From positions 62,001-126,000 of the forward strand of contig NZ_JAWDIX010000001.1 in the NCBI RefSeq assembly GCF_032380675.1: a DNA stretch of 64,000 nucleotides. Reading direction: 5' to 3'. The notes below the pieces were generated by a model, which saw only the letters and a program-made list of their open reading frames with translations, ran no database searches and was not told the DNA's origin. Each line of letters begins with the position of its first letter. Position 1 is the stretch's first letter. This DNA comes from Anaerolentibacter hominis. GTDB taxonomy: Bacteria; Bacillota; Clostridia; Lachnospirales; Lachnospiraceae. A program made the position numbers and the translations under genes. Positions 44,921 to 54,035 of this stretch are shown piece after piece.

Positions 44921-45514
44921 TTGGAAGAAAACAGAGTACTGGAAACCATAAAGAAACGCCGGAGCGTGCGGCAGTATAAGCCGGATCAGGTAGCGGAGGA
45001 TGAATTGCAGGCGGTGCTGGAAGCGGGGCGCTGTGCACCCAGCGGAGGGAATAATCAGACCAGCCACATTCTTGTGATTCAGAACAAAGAGGTATTAGAA
45101 GAACTAAAAGAACTTGCCCGGCTGGAATTTGCCAAAATGGAAATACAGGAGGGAATGTATAAAAGCCTTCGTTCCACCATCCTAAAGTCCAGAAGAGAAG
45201 GATATGATTTTACATATGGAGCGCCGACTCTGATAGTGCTTGCCAACCGAAAGGGATACGGCAACGCTATGGCGGACTGTACGGTGGCCCTGGAGAACAT
45301 GATGATAGCGGCGGTTTCCCTGGGCCTTGGAAGCTGCTATATTAATCAGCCTCACTGGCTGGATGAGAACCTGAGTGTCCGCGCGTTCTTTCTTCACCTG
45401 GGCATGAAGGAAGACGAGACAATCTGCTGCGCGCTTGCCCTGGGATATCCCAGACAGAAGGGCGGGATGCCGGAGCTTCTTCGAACCGGAAATCCGGTGA
45501 CTTATATAAAATGA
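44921..45514 (+). CDS. Nitroreductase family protein
   Basis: 197 residues from TTG after GGAGGGAGG. FMN-dependent nitroreductase fold: RRSVRQYKPD near the start, APSGGNNQTSHILV, MIAAVSLGLGSCYI, and CCALALGYP. Reduces nitro compounds, quinones or flavins with NAD(P)H; the substrate is not predictable. 22 bases after cdd. Confidence 0.9.
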   Translation: MEENRVLETIKKRRSVRQYKPDQVAEDELQAVLEAGRCAPSGGNNQTSHILVIQNKEVLEELKELARLEFAKMEIQEGMYKSLRSTILKSRREGYDFTYGAPTLIVLANRKGYGNAMADCTVALENMMIAAVSLGLGSCYINQPHWLDENLSVRAFFLHLGMKEDETICCALALGYPRQKGGMPELLRTGNPVTYIK

Positions 45515-45527
45515 CAGTGCAGCAAAT

Positions 45528-45563
45528 AAAAACAGCGTCACAATATGCGGCGCTGTTTTTTTG
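45528..45563. terminator. Terminator between nitroreductase and MFS genes
   Basis: AAAAACAGCG (45528-45537) pairs with CGCTGTTTTT (45551-45560), followed by more T; usable in both directions. Confidence 0.8.
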
Positions 45564-45615
45564 TTAAGACCGCCTTGCGGCAGTGAAACTGTTATGTCAA
45601 CCGTTTGTATTTCAT

Positions 45616-46872
45616 TTAATAGTGCTGCAGCGGTGTCTTTTCATTGGTTGTTACGAGGAAAATAGCAACACCGATGGCAGTACAGATAATACAGAAATAA
45701 AAGACTGCATTCATACCGAAAGCGTCCAGGATAAAGCCTCCGCCCAGATTACCGATCACATTCGATACACTCACCATCGCCACGTTGAGGAGCGCCTGGC
45801 CCTTCACCTTGTCGCTGCCCTTCATAAGGCAGTTACAGTAATAGGTTACCGCAGGGATAAACAGGGCAAAGGAAAGCATCTGGAAACACTGGGCAAAATA
45901 GACCATGCCCACGCTGGATGCCTGATAGGTAAGAATTGCCTTGATCAGGAAGAAGAAGGCGGAAATCTTTAACAGCAGCCCGCAGTTAACCCGGCGCAGA
46001 AACACATTGGAAAAGGCCATAACCGGCAATTCCAGAACGGCCGCAATACCCACTGCCATGCCGAGGTGAGAACTGTCGCCGCCCACCCGTTCGATGATGG
46101 AGATCAGATACGTGTTAAGCGTCTGATGACTTGCTTTTAAGATAGCGATACCGATCAGCAGAAAACAGAACATTTTATAGTCCCGGAAGAACTGGAGAAT
46201 ACTTTTTTTATCCCCGCCGGGTGTTACTTTTACGGAAGTCTCCCTCTCCGAATTACCCGGCATATGGAACATCAGCTTCTTGCCGGAGTGGATGTGCTTA
46301 AATGCCGGATGAAACGAGATGGTAACGGCAATCAGAAGTATGAAACCGAAGATGAAAACCGGAAGAGTCACTTCCGGGCTGGTAACGGCAATCACATAAC
46401 CCATACCTGCGGACATGAATGCACAGGCGGCGCTTCCGATCCCTCTTGCAAGGCCGAAGTTTACGTCGATGCCGTGGTTGATATAGGTATAGCCCATCGC
46501 CGTGATAAATGGCTGTATCGTATAGAGAAGGCAGAGCAGTATACAGTATAATATTCCGGCCGTCAGAATATGGCGGGGCAGAATGAGCACCAGCGCTACT
46601 ATGGCGATAGAAATAACCGCGATGGAGACGACTACCGTGTGAGCGGTAATCTTCTCTGAACGGTCCACCAGAGCGCCCAGATAAGACTGGAGAAGAATGG
46701 ATAATACAGCAGCTATGGATATGACGATACCCACCTCGGAACTGTTAAATCCACGGCTTTTCAGGAAAACGGTCACAAAGCTGAAGATACAGACGTGAGA
46801 GCACCAGTAAATCGCCTGGACAAAGGAATAGTGAAGTGTCAGCTGTTTGGCAAGTCTGCGGAATGTGTTCAT
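45616..46872 (-). CDS. MFS transporter, paralogue 2
   Basis: 418 residues from ATG 46872, coupled by an ATGA overlap to the preceding gene. Twelve predicted membrane helices; the MFS loop 2-3 motif is recognisable as GALVDRSEK. Starts MNTFRRLAKQLTLHYSFVQA, closely matching its neighbour (MKQTTKLARQLTVHYSFIQA). Resembles the nucleoside/drug-H+ symporter-like MFS group. Substrate unknown. Confidence 0.85.
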   Translation of the reverse strand: MNTFRRLAKQLTLHYSFVQAIYWCSHVCIFSFVTVFLKSRGFNSSEVGIVISIAAVLSILLQSYLGALVDRSEKITAHTVVVSIAVISIAIVALVLILPRHILTAGILYCILLCLLYTIQPFITAMGYTYINHGIDVNFGLARGIGSAACAFMSAGMGYVIAVTSPEVTLPVFIFGFILLIAVTISFHPAFKHIHSGKKLMFHMPGNSERETSVKVTPGGDKKSILQFFRDYKMFCFLLIGIAILKASHQTLNTYLISIIERVGGDSSHLGMAVGIAAVLELPVMAFSNVFLRRVNCGLLLKISAFFFLIKAILTYQASSVGMVYFAQCFQMLSFALFIPAVTYYCNCLMKGSDKVKGQALLNVAMVSVSNVIGNLGGGFILDAFGMNAVFYFCIICTAIGVAIFLVTTNEKTPLQHY

Positions 46873-48131
46873 GCTGCCGCCATCCTTTCTTTGCGCTCTA
46901 CCTTTTTCGTGATATACCAGGTGAGTATAAACCCGGCGGCCGCAATTGCCACACATATGATAAGCAGCACCTTAACGCCCAGTGTATCTATAATCTGCCC
47001 ACCGAACAAACTGCCAAGGGTGGTGCTTAAACCGACTGTGGATGCACTCAGCAGAGCCTGCGCCTTCACCTTGTCGCCTGAATCCACCAGAATATTCGCA
47101 AAGTGAGTGGAGGCTGGCAGGAATACGGCAAAGCTTCCTGTCTGCATAATGGCGGCTAAATAGATCATTCCGGGGTTTAGGGCAATCAGCATACCAGCCG
47201 CCTTCAGAATGTAAAATATACCGGAAAAGCGAAGCAGCTTTGTGCAGGAGAACTTCTTCATGATGACAGTAAAGAACATCATAACCGGAAGCTCACAGGC
47301 GGCAGCAATCGCCAGCGTATTTCCTACGGTTGAGCTGTTTCCGCCTACATTTTCCGCAATGTTATATAAATATGTATTAATGCATTGATAAGCAGTCATC
47401 AGCAGGCAGCTGGCGATCAGGAATATGGTAAAATCTTTGTTCCGTTTCAGCAAAGCGAAGGAACCGGAGCCTGTCTGATCCAAAGAATTATCACTGAGCT
47501 GCTGATATATAGTATTAAAGCGGATCTTTATTTTTTTACGTGAGTGCAGGTGCTTGGGTGAAATGGAGAAAAACAGCACCAGTATCAGAAGTATGGTAAA
47601 CATCAGTATCAGAATCGGCATAATGCACTGAGAACCCCAGTCTACGATCAGATATCCCAGGATGGTGGAAGTACCGGCACAGCAGATGGAACCGATCCCT
47701 CTTGCCAGGCCGAAATTAACATCAATTCCATGGTTAATATATTCATAGGAGAGAGACGTTAAAAACGACTGCAGTGAATAGAGCAGAGCAGTCAGCATCA
47801 TAAAGAGTGTAAATATAATTGAAATCACATTGCCTGGATAAATCATAGTAAGAACAGCAAAGACCAGAGATGCAAAAATAAGACCGCCCGTCAGAAAACG
47901 CAGCGGCAGACGCTTGGAACGGTCTGCGACAGCCCCAAAGACAGCCTGGAAGATAATAGAGAGAATAGAGGCGGCAGCCACCAAAACCCCAATCAGGGAA
48001 TAGGAAAATCCCCGGTCGGATAGATAGACGGTGGTAAAACCTCGAATACACATAAATCCCATCCAGAAAGTAGCCTGAATGAAAGAATAGTGAACAGTAA
48101 GTTGCCTGGCTAATTTCGTCGTTTGTTTCAT
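46869..48131 (-). CDS. MFS transporter, paralogue 1
   Basis: 420 residues from ATG 48131 after GGGGGC; the frame is open to 48155. Twelve predicted helices, loop motif GAVADRSKR, and shared YEYINHGIDVNFGLARGIGS with its partner (YTYINHGIDVNFGLARGIGS). The extreme similarity of that segment and the four-base overlap suggest duplication and coordinated synthesis, possibly as a pair. Confidence 0.85.
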   Translation of the reverse strand: MKQTTKLARQLTVHYSFIQATFWMGFMCIRGFTTVYLSDRGFSYSLIGVLVAAASILSIIFQAVFGAVADRSKRLPLRFLTGGLIFASLVFAVLTMIYPGNVISIIFTLFMMLTALLYSLQSFLTSLSYEYINHGIDVNFGLARGIGSICCAGTSTILGYLIVDWGSQCIMPILILMFTILLILVLFFSISPKHLHSRKKIKIRFNTIYQQLSDNSLDQTGSGSFALLKRNKDFTIFLIASCLLMTAYQCINTYLYNIAENVGGNSSTVGNTLAIAAACELPVMMFFTVIMKKFSCTKLLRFSGIFYILKAAGMLIALNPGMIYLAAIMQTGSFAVFLPASTHFANILVDSGDKVKAQALLSASTVGLSTTLGSLFGGQIIDTLGVKVLLIICVAIAAAGFILTWYITKKVERKERMAAA

Positions 48132-48377
48132 AAATTGTATGCCCCCATGTCCCATCCCTGTTGAAAACCGCCGGTATAAAAACCGGCTGCGTTTGGTGTT
48201 AAATCCTTGTTAAAACCCACATGTGTTATTTTAGTATAGTTTAGCTGGAAATACAAGAAGAACCCTTAAGAAAATATGCTTATTTCCAGAAAAATATTAA
48301 ACTGTTTGCTGAGTATATTCAACATCTGGAATATGACTGACAGAGCAGAAACCAAGAGGTAAATTGTCCTGAAAATA
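48132..48377. other. Divergent spacer, MFS pair versus esterase
   Basis: No gene. A GGTTTTCAA...CCGG(T)AT segment lies near 48160-48185, and TGTTAAAT/TTGTTAAAA direct repeats lie near 48199-48215; neither forms a clean operator. Confidence 0.4.
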
Positions 48378-48406
48378 TTGTGCGGAAACCAATAATCAAG
48401 TATACT
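48378..48406 (+). promoter_or_regulatory. Promoter of the esterase gene
   Basis: TTGTGC and TATACT with a 17-base spacer, 35 bases before the ATG at 48442. Confidence 0.7.
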
Positions 48407-48441
48407 ATATAGTATTAGAATAATTGGAGTGGAGGTTAAAT

Positions 48442-49227
48442 ATGATACAATTTAATGTAATTATGAAATCGGCAGCTCTTCAGACCAGAGTCCATGTGAA
48501 TGTGCTGCTTCCGGAAGTTTTTGATACCCACCGGTTCGGTGAGCTGATGCCGCTCTATCCGTTTGATACGAAATTTAAGACACTGTACCTGCTTCACGGG
48601 GCATATGACGATTCTACCTGCTGGATCAGACGTACGAACATTGAAAAAATTGCGGATGAGAAGGGATTTGCCGTCGTTATGCCTGAGGTGGGGAACAGTT
48701 TTTACTGCGATATGGTACACGGCCCCAACTGGTATACTTTTATGACAGAAGAACTGCCGCAGGCAATGCGCAGGAACTTCCCTCTCTCCGACAGGAAAGA
48801 GGACAACTTTATGGCCGGCCTTTCTATGGGCGGCTATGGAACTATGATGATTTCTCTGAATCATCCGGAGCGTTTTCAGGCAGTTGCCAGCATGTCAGGC
48901 GCTCTGAATATGGCAAGGCAGATCACGGATCTGGAGCAGAGGATTCCGGTGAATGATATCTGGGGATCTATAGAAAACTATAAGGGAAGTCAGTATGATA
49001 TCATACATATGCTTGAGAAAGCGAAGAATGAGGGAGTTGATCTGCCCAGGATGTTCCAGGTGGTAGGCACCGAGGACTTCCTGTATGACCAGAACATGGA
49101 CTTTAAGCACACCTGTGAAAAACTGGGGATTCCGGTTCACTATGAGGAACTTCCGGGCGGTCATGACTGGGCGATATGGAGAAAATATCTGCCGATCATC
49201 GTAGACTGGATGTTTGACGAGAAATAA
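48442..49227 (+). CDS. Alpha/beta-hydrolase esterase (EstA/S-formylglutathione-hydrolase-like)
   Basis: 261 residues from ATG 48442, seven bases after GGAGG. Serine-esterase fold: oxyanion region LLHGAYDD, nucleophile Ser in GLSMGGYG, Asp near FLYDQNMD and His in PGGHDW. Related to tributyrin esterases and feruloyl/acetyl esterases that deacetylate carbohydrates. Cytoplasmic, monocistronic. Confidence 0.88.
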   Translation: MIQFNVIMKSAALQTRVHVNVLLPEVFDTHRFGELMPLYPFDTKFKTLYLLHGAYDDSTCWIRRTNIEKIADEKGFAVVMPEVGNSFYCDMVHGPNWYTFMTEELPQAMRRNFPLSDRKEDNFMAGLSMGGYGTMMISLNHPERFQAVASMSGALNMARQITDLEQRIPVNDIWGSIENYKGSQYDIIHMLEKAKNEGVDLPRMFQVVGTEDFLYDQNMDFKHTCEKLGIPVHYEELPGGHDWAIWRKYLPIIVDWMFDEK

Positions 49228-49288
49228 TTGAATGATGAAAGGGTATCGGGTCAATGTCTGACGCCCTTTCATAAGAATATATAATAGG

Positions 49289-49326
49289 AAGCGCCAGGCT
49301 GCCCGATCAGCCTGGCGCTTCTTTCT
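49289..49326. terminator. Terminator between esterase and YeeE/YedE genes
   Basis: A perfect 13-bp stem (49289-49301 with 49308-49320) with a 6-base loop and CTTTCTC tail. A weaker GAAAGGG/CCCTTTC stem lies at 49237-49270. Confidence 0.8.
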
Positions 49327-49346
49327 CAAGTAACTGCCTAAGGCTG

Positions 49347-49913
49347 TTACTGTTTTGCCTTCCTTGCATTTGCAGGCAGGAGCACTGCAAGAGTCATAAA
49401 GAGCACACCGGTAATCAGCAGTCCGCTGAAACCGAGACCAAGAAGCGCAGGGTATTTTTCCGACAGAGTGAATAGCGTCATCTTTCCGAGATCCATTGTC
49501 CCAAAGAGACCAAGTGACTTCCAAAAGCCGTAAGTTATGCTGAAGGTGAACGCCCCCGCCAGACCACCCAGCACAGTGATAAGTGCCTTGCGGATACCAC
49601 CGCCGCCGGAAGCGGCTACACAGGTGCCGGGGCAGGAGCCGATCCAGCCGAAGCCGACTCCGAATATCAGCCCGCCTGCAAGCACACCCAGGTTCGCTGT
49701 CTTAATGCTTAGATGGGAGAGATCAAAGATCCCCAGTGCATTTGCAGCAAAGAGCAGAACGCTGGACAGTCCAATAGCAAAGAGAATAATTTTCATAAGT
49801 GAAAGATCCCGCAGCCTTAACATAGACACAAGCTTTACAGGATGGGATGCCCCTGTAAGATAGAGAGCAAAGCCAAACAGACTGCCTAATATAATTGCCA
49901 GTATAATATTCAT
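49347..49913 (-). CDS. YeeE/YedE-family sulfur transporter, C-terminal half
   Basis: 188 residues, five or six membrane helices. The Sulf_transp signature GFGWIGSCPGTC, with its two Cys, is present. Full YeeE imports thiosulfate along cysteine-lined channels. This protein and the next together make one full-length transporter, so they are likely to act as a heteromer. 20 bases after its partner. Confidence 0.85.
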   Translation of the reverse strand: MNIILAIILGSLFGFALYLTGASHPVKLVSMLRLRDLSLMKIILFAIGLSSVLLFAANALGIFDLSHLSIKTANLGVLAGGLIFGVGFGWIGSCPGTCVAASGGGGIRKALITVLGGLAGAFTFSITYGFWKSLGLFGTMDLGKMTLFTLSEKYPALLGLGFSGLLITGVLFMTLAVLLPANARKAKQ

Positions 49914-49933
49914 ATTTACCTCCTTATATCCTC

Positions 49934-50503
49934 CTATGATTGCTTTCTGTGAACCAGAATAGCCGTCGGTATCGCCGCTGCAAAGACAGCGGCGGCAAAT
50001 AAATAGCCGCTGACGCTGCCCTGCATCATACCGCTCATCATATGACCGCTGGTACAGCCGTCAGCCATTCTCGCCCCATACAGCAGGATGAAACCGCCGA
50101 TAAATGGCGGCAGATACCGCCTCCAGATACTTTTACGGACAATGGGGCATTGCTGATTTTCAGTTATTTGGCTGCCGTTTTTCTTTTTGCGCAGCAAATG
50201 TGCGGCATAAGCACCAAGCGGAATTGCCAGCACAAAGATAAAGTCGTAATTCATTGGGTTCTTTATATTTGCCGCCAGCTTCCCCTCACTTTTGTCATAG
50301 TAGGCATTCGTGCTTTTGTAACCCGACTCCCTTTGAGCATCCTCGGCAATAACCGAGGGGTCAACCGTACTGTGTATCATACCGCTGAGTACCGAAAACT
50401 GTGTGGATACGCCTACAGGTTTTACCAGCAGAACAGCGAGAAAAAATGTCAGGCCCAGCAGCGCAGCCGCACCCATCCATTTTTGTTTTCTAAACCATTT
50501 CAT
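49934..50503 (-). CDS. YeeE/YedE-family sulfur transporter, N-terminal half
   Basis: 189 residues, four to five membrane helices with an extracellular loop (about 50-80) and a basic cytosolic loop RKKKNG. Contains the second conserved ARMADGCTSGHMMSG segment with its Cys. First gene of a two-gene operon with the protein above; no TusA-like gene follows. Confidence 0.85.
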   Translation of the reverse strand: MKWFRKQKWMGAAALLGLTFFLAVLLVKPVGVSTQFSVLSGMIHSTVDPSVIAEDAQRESGYKSTNAYYDKSEGKLAANIKNPMNYDFIFVLAIPLGAYAAHLLRKKKNGSQITENQQCPIVRKSIWRRYLPPFIGGFILLYGARMADGCTSGHMMSGMMQGSVSGYLFAAAVFAAAIPTAILVHRKQS

Positions 50504-50770
50504 AAAATCAACCTCGTTTCTGTTTCATGTATTTTGCCTGCTCAGTATAACCTGAAACGCAATGAGATACTGTGACAGGATCACAAAACATAAGAGGTTA
50601 ATATTCCCATTTTATAAAATGAAGTTGAGTCTGCGATAGAGACAGGATAAGTTATAAGCAGCGGTTGATCAGTTAGATGCAACTTGAAGTTGCACGATTG
50701 CAACCCTGTGTTGGTAGATATATACGAGAATGTGCAATAATATAAAAGAAAACAGAAAGGGGATATGCAT

Positions 50771-51322
50771 ATGAGTTTTGCGGATAACTTAAAACAGATC
50801 AGAAGGGATAAAGGCCTGTCCCAGGAGGATCTGGCTGAGCTTCTGGACGTGAGCCGCCAGGCAGTATCCAAGTGGGAACAGGGTATAGGATATCCGGAGG
50901 TTGAGAAACTGTTGGTACTGTCCAATCGTTTGAATATATCTCTGGATGGACTGATGGCGGCTGAAATTGCCAAAGAGACCAGCAGAGAGAATCCCGAAAT
51001 AACAGGTAAACTTATTATTACATCGCCCAATGAAAATGTGATTGTAAACTGCTATAAAGTGGTTTCTTCTCAAAAAATGAAGGGAAGAAAAGATTCACCG
51101 AAATATGCCTTATTTGGCGTGAGCAGTGAGGCTTCCTCTTATTGGGGAGAGCCTACAACATTTCTGGGATGGTACGCGCAGGAGGAAGATATAGCGAATG
51201 AAATAAGCGGAATTCAAAATGCTATTTTGAAAGGAATTCCCTCTTATGAACTGAAATATAGTGTGAAGGTAGAAAGACATGGCTTAAGCATGAAGATTGT
51301 ACAGGAAAAAGAATCAGAATGA
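50771..51322 (+). CDS. XRE-family transcriptional regulator
   Basis: 183 residues from ATG 50771, eight bases after AAAGGGG (an in-frame ATG at 50765 is too close). HTH_3 domain at about 1-62 (LKQIRRDKGLSQEDLAELLDV, SRQAVSKWEQG; parts shown). The remaining 120 residues show no family I know, with a YWGEPTTFLGWYAQEE segment. May sense an unknown signal for the neighbouring sulfur transport or PAP2 gene. Confidence 0.85.
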   Translation: MSFADNLKQIRRDKGLSQEDLAELLDVSRQAVSKWEQGIGYPEVEKLLVLSNRLNISLDGLMAAEIAKETSRENPEITGKLIITSPNENVIVNCYKVVSSQKMKGRKDSPKYALFGVSSEASSYWGEPTTFLGWYAQEEDIANEISGIQNAILKGIPSYELKYSVKVERHGLSMKIVQEKESE

Positions 51323-51361
51323 AAGGATGAGAGATAGAAGAATGTTAGTGACCGAAAAAAG

Positions 51362-51402
51362 CAGGCGTGCGCATTATATAAATACTGCGCACGCCTGTTT
51401 TT
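51362..51402. terminator. Bidirectional terminator, XRE and PAP2 genes
   Basis: CAGGCGTGCGCA (51362-51373) pairs with TGCGCACGCCTG (51386-51397), with A run on the left and TTTTTATT on the right. Confidence 0.85.
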
Positions 51403-51415
51403 ATTATTTGCATAA

Positions 51416-52075
51416 TTAGTTTAGCTTTTTCTGTTTCACAGCCTCAATAGCGGCAGAGTATAACATAACCAGGGCAGCTGAGAGTAGAATTCCAGCGGCA
51501 ATATCAGTAGCCCAATGCACGCCCGAAATCAGCCTTCCGACTACCGTTACTGTAAGCAGCACAACCGATAGAATCTGCATCAAAACTCTTAATCCGGGTT
51601 GTTTTATTCTTCTATGGAACTGTATCATCGCGGTGCCTAAAATACATAGTACAATGAAGGTATGTGAGGAAGGATAGGACGCTTCCAATTGGCCTTCCAT
51701 GAGAATAGGGCGATAATTTACAATAAAAATTTCGAAAAAAACATAGATAGCGGCAGCTGCGGCGTAAGAGGCGCCCAACAGTAAAATATCCGTATCTACT
51801 TTCGCAAAGCTTTTTCGCTTTATTAATTGCATGAGACCAAAGGCTCCGAATCCAACTGCCTCCAGCAGTGCAATCACGCTAACCCAGTCCGTAATCTTGT
51901 CCCAGATAAGATGAACCCCTATTTTCTCGTGCATAAACTGGTTCATAGATGCCAGACCTACAGACGAACTCTGAGGGCCCACCGATGCAACATCCACTTT
52001 CATAACCAGAAAGGTAAAAATCAAAAATAATAAGAACAGCAAACCTGAAATAATAAACTGCCTGCGAGCTTTCAT
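51416..52075 (-). CDS. PAP2-family membrane phosphatase
   Basis: 219 residues, six membrane helices. Type 2 phosphatidic acid phosphatase motifs: RPIL (short form of KX6RP), PSSHTF and SGVHWATDI with the catalytic His. Likely hydrolyses undecaprenyl diphosphate or lipid phosphates at the outer membrane face. AGGTTCTG precedes the ATG. Confidence 0.88.
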   Translation of the reverse strand: MKARRQFIISGLLFLLFLIFTFLVMKVDVASVGPQSSSVGLASMNQFMHEKIGVHLIWDKITDWVSVIALLEAVGFGAFGLMQLIKRKSFAKVDTDILLLGASYAAAAAIYVFFEIFIVNYRPILMEGQLEASYPSSHTFIVLCILGTAMIQFHRRIKQPGLRVLMQILSVVLLTVTVVGRLISGVHWATDIAAGILLSAALVMLYSAAIEAVKQKKLN

Positions 52076-52288
52076 AACAGAACCTCCATAATTATCCAGG
52101 CCTTTGTGACTGCCTGTACAAAGGATATTCTACCATATTATTTGTCAATTTAAGCACCATATTTATGAAAATTGTCTTAAGGTTCCTTAGTTGTTGCAAA
52201 TTCTTTAAGCTGGAATTGGGACAAAATAACGTATTATTGCAGGAATTTTAACAAATATTAAGATATACTGAACTTGGATGCATCTTTA

Positions 52289-52317
52289 TTGAGCCTGTGA
52301 TATGATAAAAATATAGT
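52289..52317 (+). promoter_or_regulatory. Promoter of the 52384 lipoprotein gene
   Basis: TTGAGC and TATAGT with a 17-base spacer. Confidence 0.65.
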
Positions 52318-52383
52318 ATTGACAGCGTGTATTCGATCGTTGCCGATGCGAATACCTATGAATGAGAGATAGGAGGAAGAACA

Positions 52384-53331
52384 ATGAAAATAAAGAGATT
52401 AGCTTTTCTGATGGCAGCCGCACTGCTGATTTTTACAACAGCGTGCAGCAAGCAGATTGATGAGCCGAAGGACGATCCCAAACAGGAGGAACCGAAGCTT
52501 CCAGACACGTCATCCGGACAGGATGACGAAGATTCGAAACCTTCCGGAGAGGATTCGGAGAAAGGGTACTACGGAACATTTAAGGTAACACAGCTGGTTC
52601 GTACCGCACCGGTATCAACCTTTGCTGCCGGAGATGAAGCAAAGTATATCGGTACTATTCTGACCTATGATAAAGGACAGTTTTCCTGGGGAGACCAAAG
52701 CCACAGTGATCCCGTTTATACAGAAACTACTGTTGCGGGGGAAGATTTTTCAAATGACTACAAGAATCAGCTGACCTTTAAAGATCTGGGCCTGAATGAA
52801 TCGGAGGTCGTACATGTGTCGGCAGGAGCAGATTTTTTCGGTTCTGATTTTTATGTAAAAGATCAGGATACCTTGATTGTCAGCATGGACGGTGCTTTCT
52901 TTGAAGCGGTGCGAAGTACAGGAGGAGATTCCGACCAGCCGTCTAAGGAACCGGTAGAAAGAGCAAAACTATATGAAGGTATTTATTTTGACGACGATGT
53001 CTATCGATATGCAAGCGGGGAGGAAGAGCCGCCGGAGTATTTTTATCAGATCAGCATTGCAAATGTGACAGATACTTCGTTTGACTTTATCGTCTATAAG
53101 TATTACGAAGCCACCGATAAAGAGGAGAAGGTATTAGATAAGAATACTGCCGTTATGAGCGAGGATGGGACTAAGGCAGTATGTGAAAGCGGAGATAAAA
53201 CCATTACGTTTACCTTCCCGGATAACCATAATGCCTATCCGGATGTGACAGATTTGGAAGTGACCGGGATTGATTTTCTGAAGGGTAAGACCTTTGTAAA
53301 CAATAATATTCCGGGGCATGAATTTGGATGA
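52384..53331 (+). CDS. Lipoprotein of unknown function
   Basis: 315 residues. Lipobox FTTAC gives a Cys 21 lipid anchor, followed by a Pro/Asp/Glu/Ser-rich linker (about 24-65). Two beta-rich halves follow (about 66-180 and 195-315), each starting with a YYGTF or YEGIYFDDD strand. The first half resembles small lipocalin-like or META-like domains only loosely. Acidic overall. Monocistronic; GGAGGAAGAAC precedes the ATG. Confidence 0.7.
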   Translation: MKIKRLAFLMAAALLIFTTACSKQIDEPKDDPKQEEPKLPDTSSGQDDEDSKPSGEDSEKGYYGTFKVTQLVRTAPVSTFAAGDEAKYIGTILTYDKGQFSWGDQSHSDPVYTETTVAGEDFSNDYKNQLTFKDLGLNESEVVHVSAGADFFGSDFYVKDQDTLIVSMDGAFFEAVRSTGGDSDQPSKEPVERAKLYEGIYFDDDVYRYASGEEEPPEYFYQISIANVTDTSFDFIVYKYYEATDKEEKVLDKNTAVMSEDGTKAVCESGDKTITFTFPDNHNAYPDVTDLEVTGIDFLKGKTFVNNNIPGHEFG

Positions 53332-53352
53332 TCCAGAAACAATTGAGAGATG

Positions 53353-53385
53353 ATAGGCTGGAAGATTTCTTTCAGCCTATTATTC
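53353..53385 (+). terminator. Terminator after the lipoprotein gene
   Basis: ATAGGCTG (53353-53360) pairs with CAGCCTAT (53373-53380), extended by GAA/TTT pairs, with a T-rich tail. Confidence 0.55.
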
Positions 53386-53395
53386 TGTTGTAAAA

Positions 53396-53872
53396 TCAGA
53401 GCACACCTGTCTCTTTGGCATGATTCATATGGATTCCGATGTGGCCTATACCCAGAATCAGAGTACTGATTAACATCCAGATTACGTTGCCGTAGATTCC
53501 CAGCAGAAGGAATGCTGCAATGGGGAGCAAGGCAAGAGGAACCGGGATGCCCGCCATCCGCCGGTAGAAATTAGCCATAGTGGGCTGACGGAAGTACCGT
53601 ACCCAGCAATATTCATATAGCAGCATTATCAAAAACGATATAAAGAGCCATACATTGCGCCAGCCCGCGGACGGGTTTATGTTAAAGTCGGAAAAGATAA
53701 GGGCGCAGCAGGTGGTCAGAACCTGCCCGGTCTGTTCTAAGATTCCCAGTATCCGGTTTTCACCTTTGGACGTATAGCCCTCCGGCTTTCTGCGGCTCCA
53801 AAGCATATTGGGAAGAAACAGCATCAGCAGATAGATCAGTCCCACATATGAAAAGCCAAAATGTCCAAGCAT
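53396..53872 (-). CDS. Conserved membrane protein, unknown function
   Basis: 158 residues with four predicted helices (about 6-26, 47-62, 72-90, 106-150). Polar RRKPEGYTSKGENR loop lies after helix 1. I recognise no domain. GAAAAGGAGAAATTC stands before the ATG (on the - strand), a good ribosome site. Confidence 0.65.
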   Translation of the reverse strand: MLGHFGFSYVGLIYLLMLFLPNMLWSRRKPEGYTSKGENRILGILEQTGQVLTTCCALIFSDFNINPSAGWRNVWLFISFLIMLLYEYCWVRYFRQPTMANFYRRMAGIPVPLALLPIAAFLLLGIYGNVIWMLISTLILGIGHIGIHMNHAKETGVL

Positions 53873-54035
53873 AATGAATTTCTCCTTTTAGAACGGGATA
53901 AGACTAACATTATCATAAACCATACAGCCAATCGCTGCAAGGAAATAGAAGAGTTTGAGAGACTTAGCTATTGATTTGGCGGAAAATGTGATAAAATAGT
54001 CTATAGTTGGAAAACAAAGGAAAGAAGGGAAGAAA

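Noticed and set aside
48199..48215. Second Rex site before the MFS genes
   Set aside because: The TGTTAA words are direct repeats, not inverted, so they do not form the operator.
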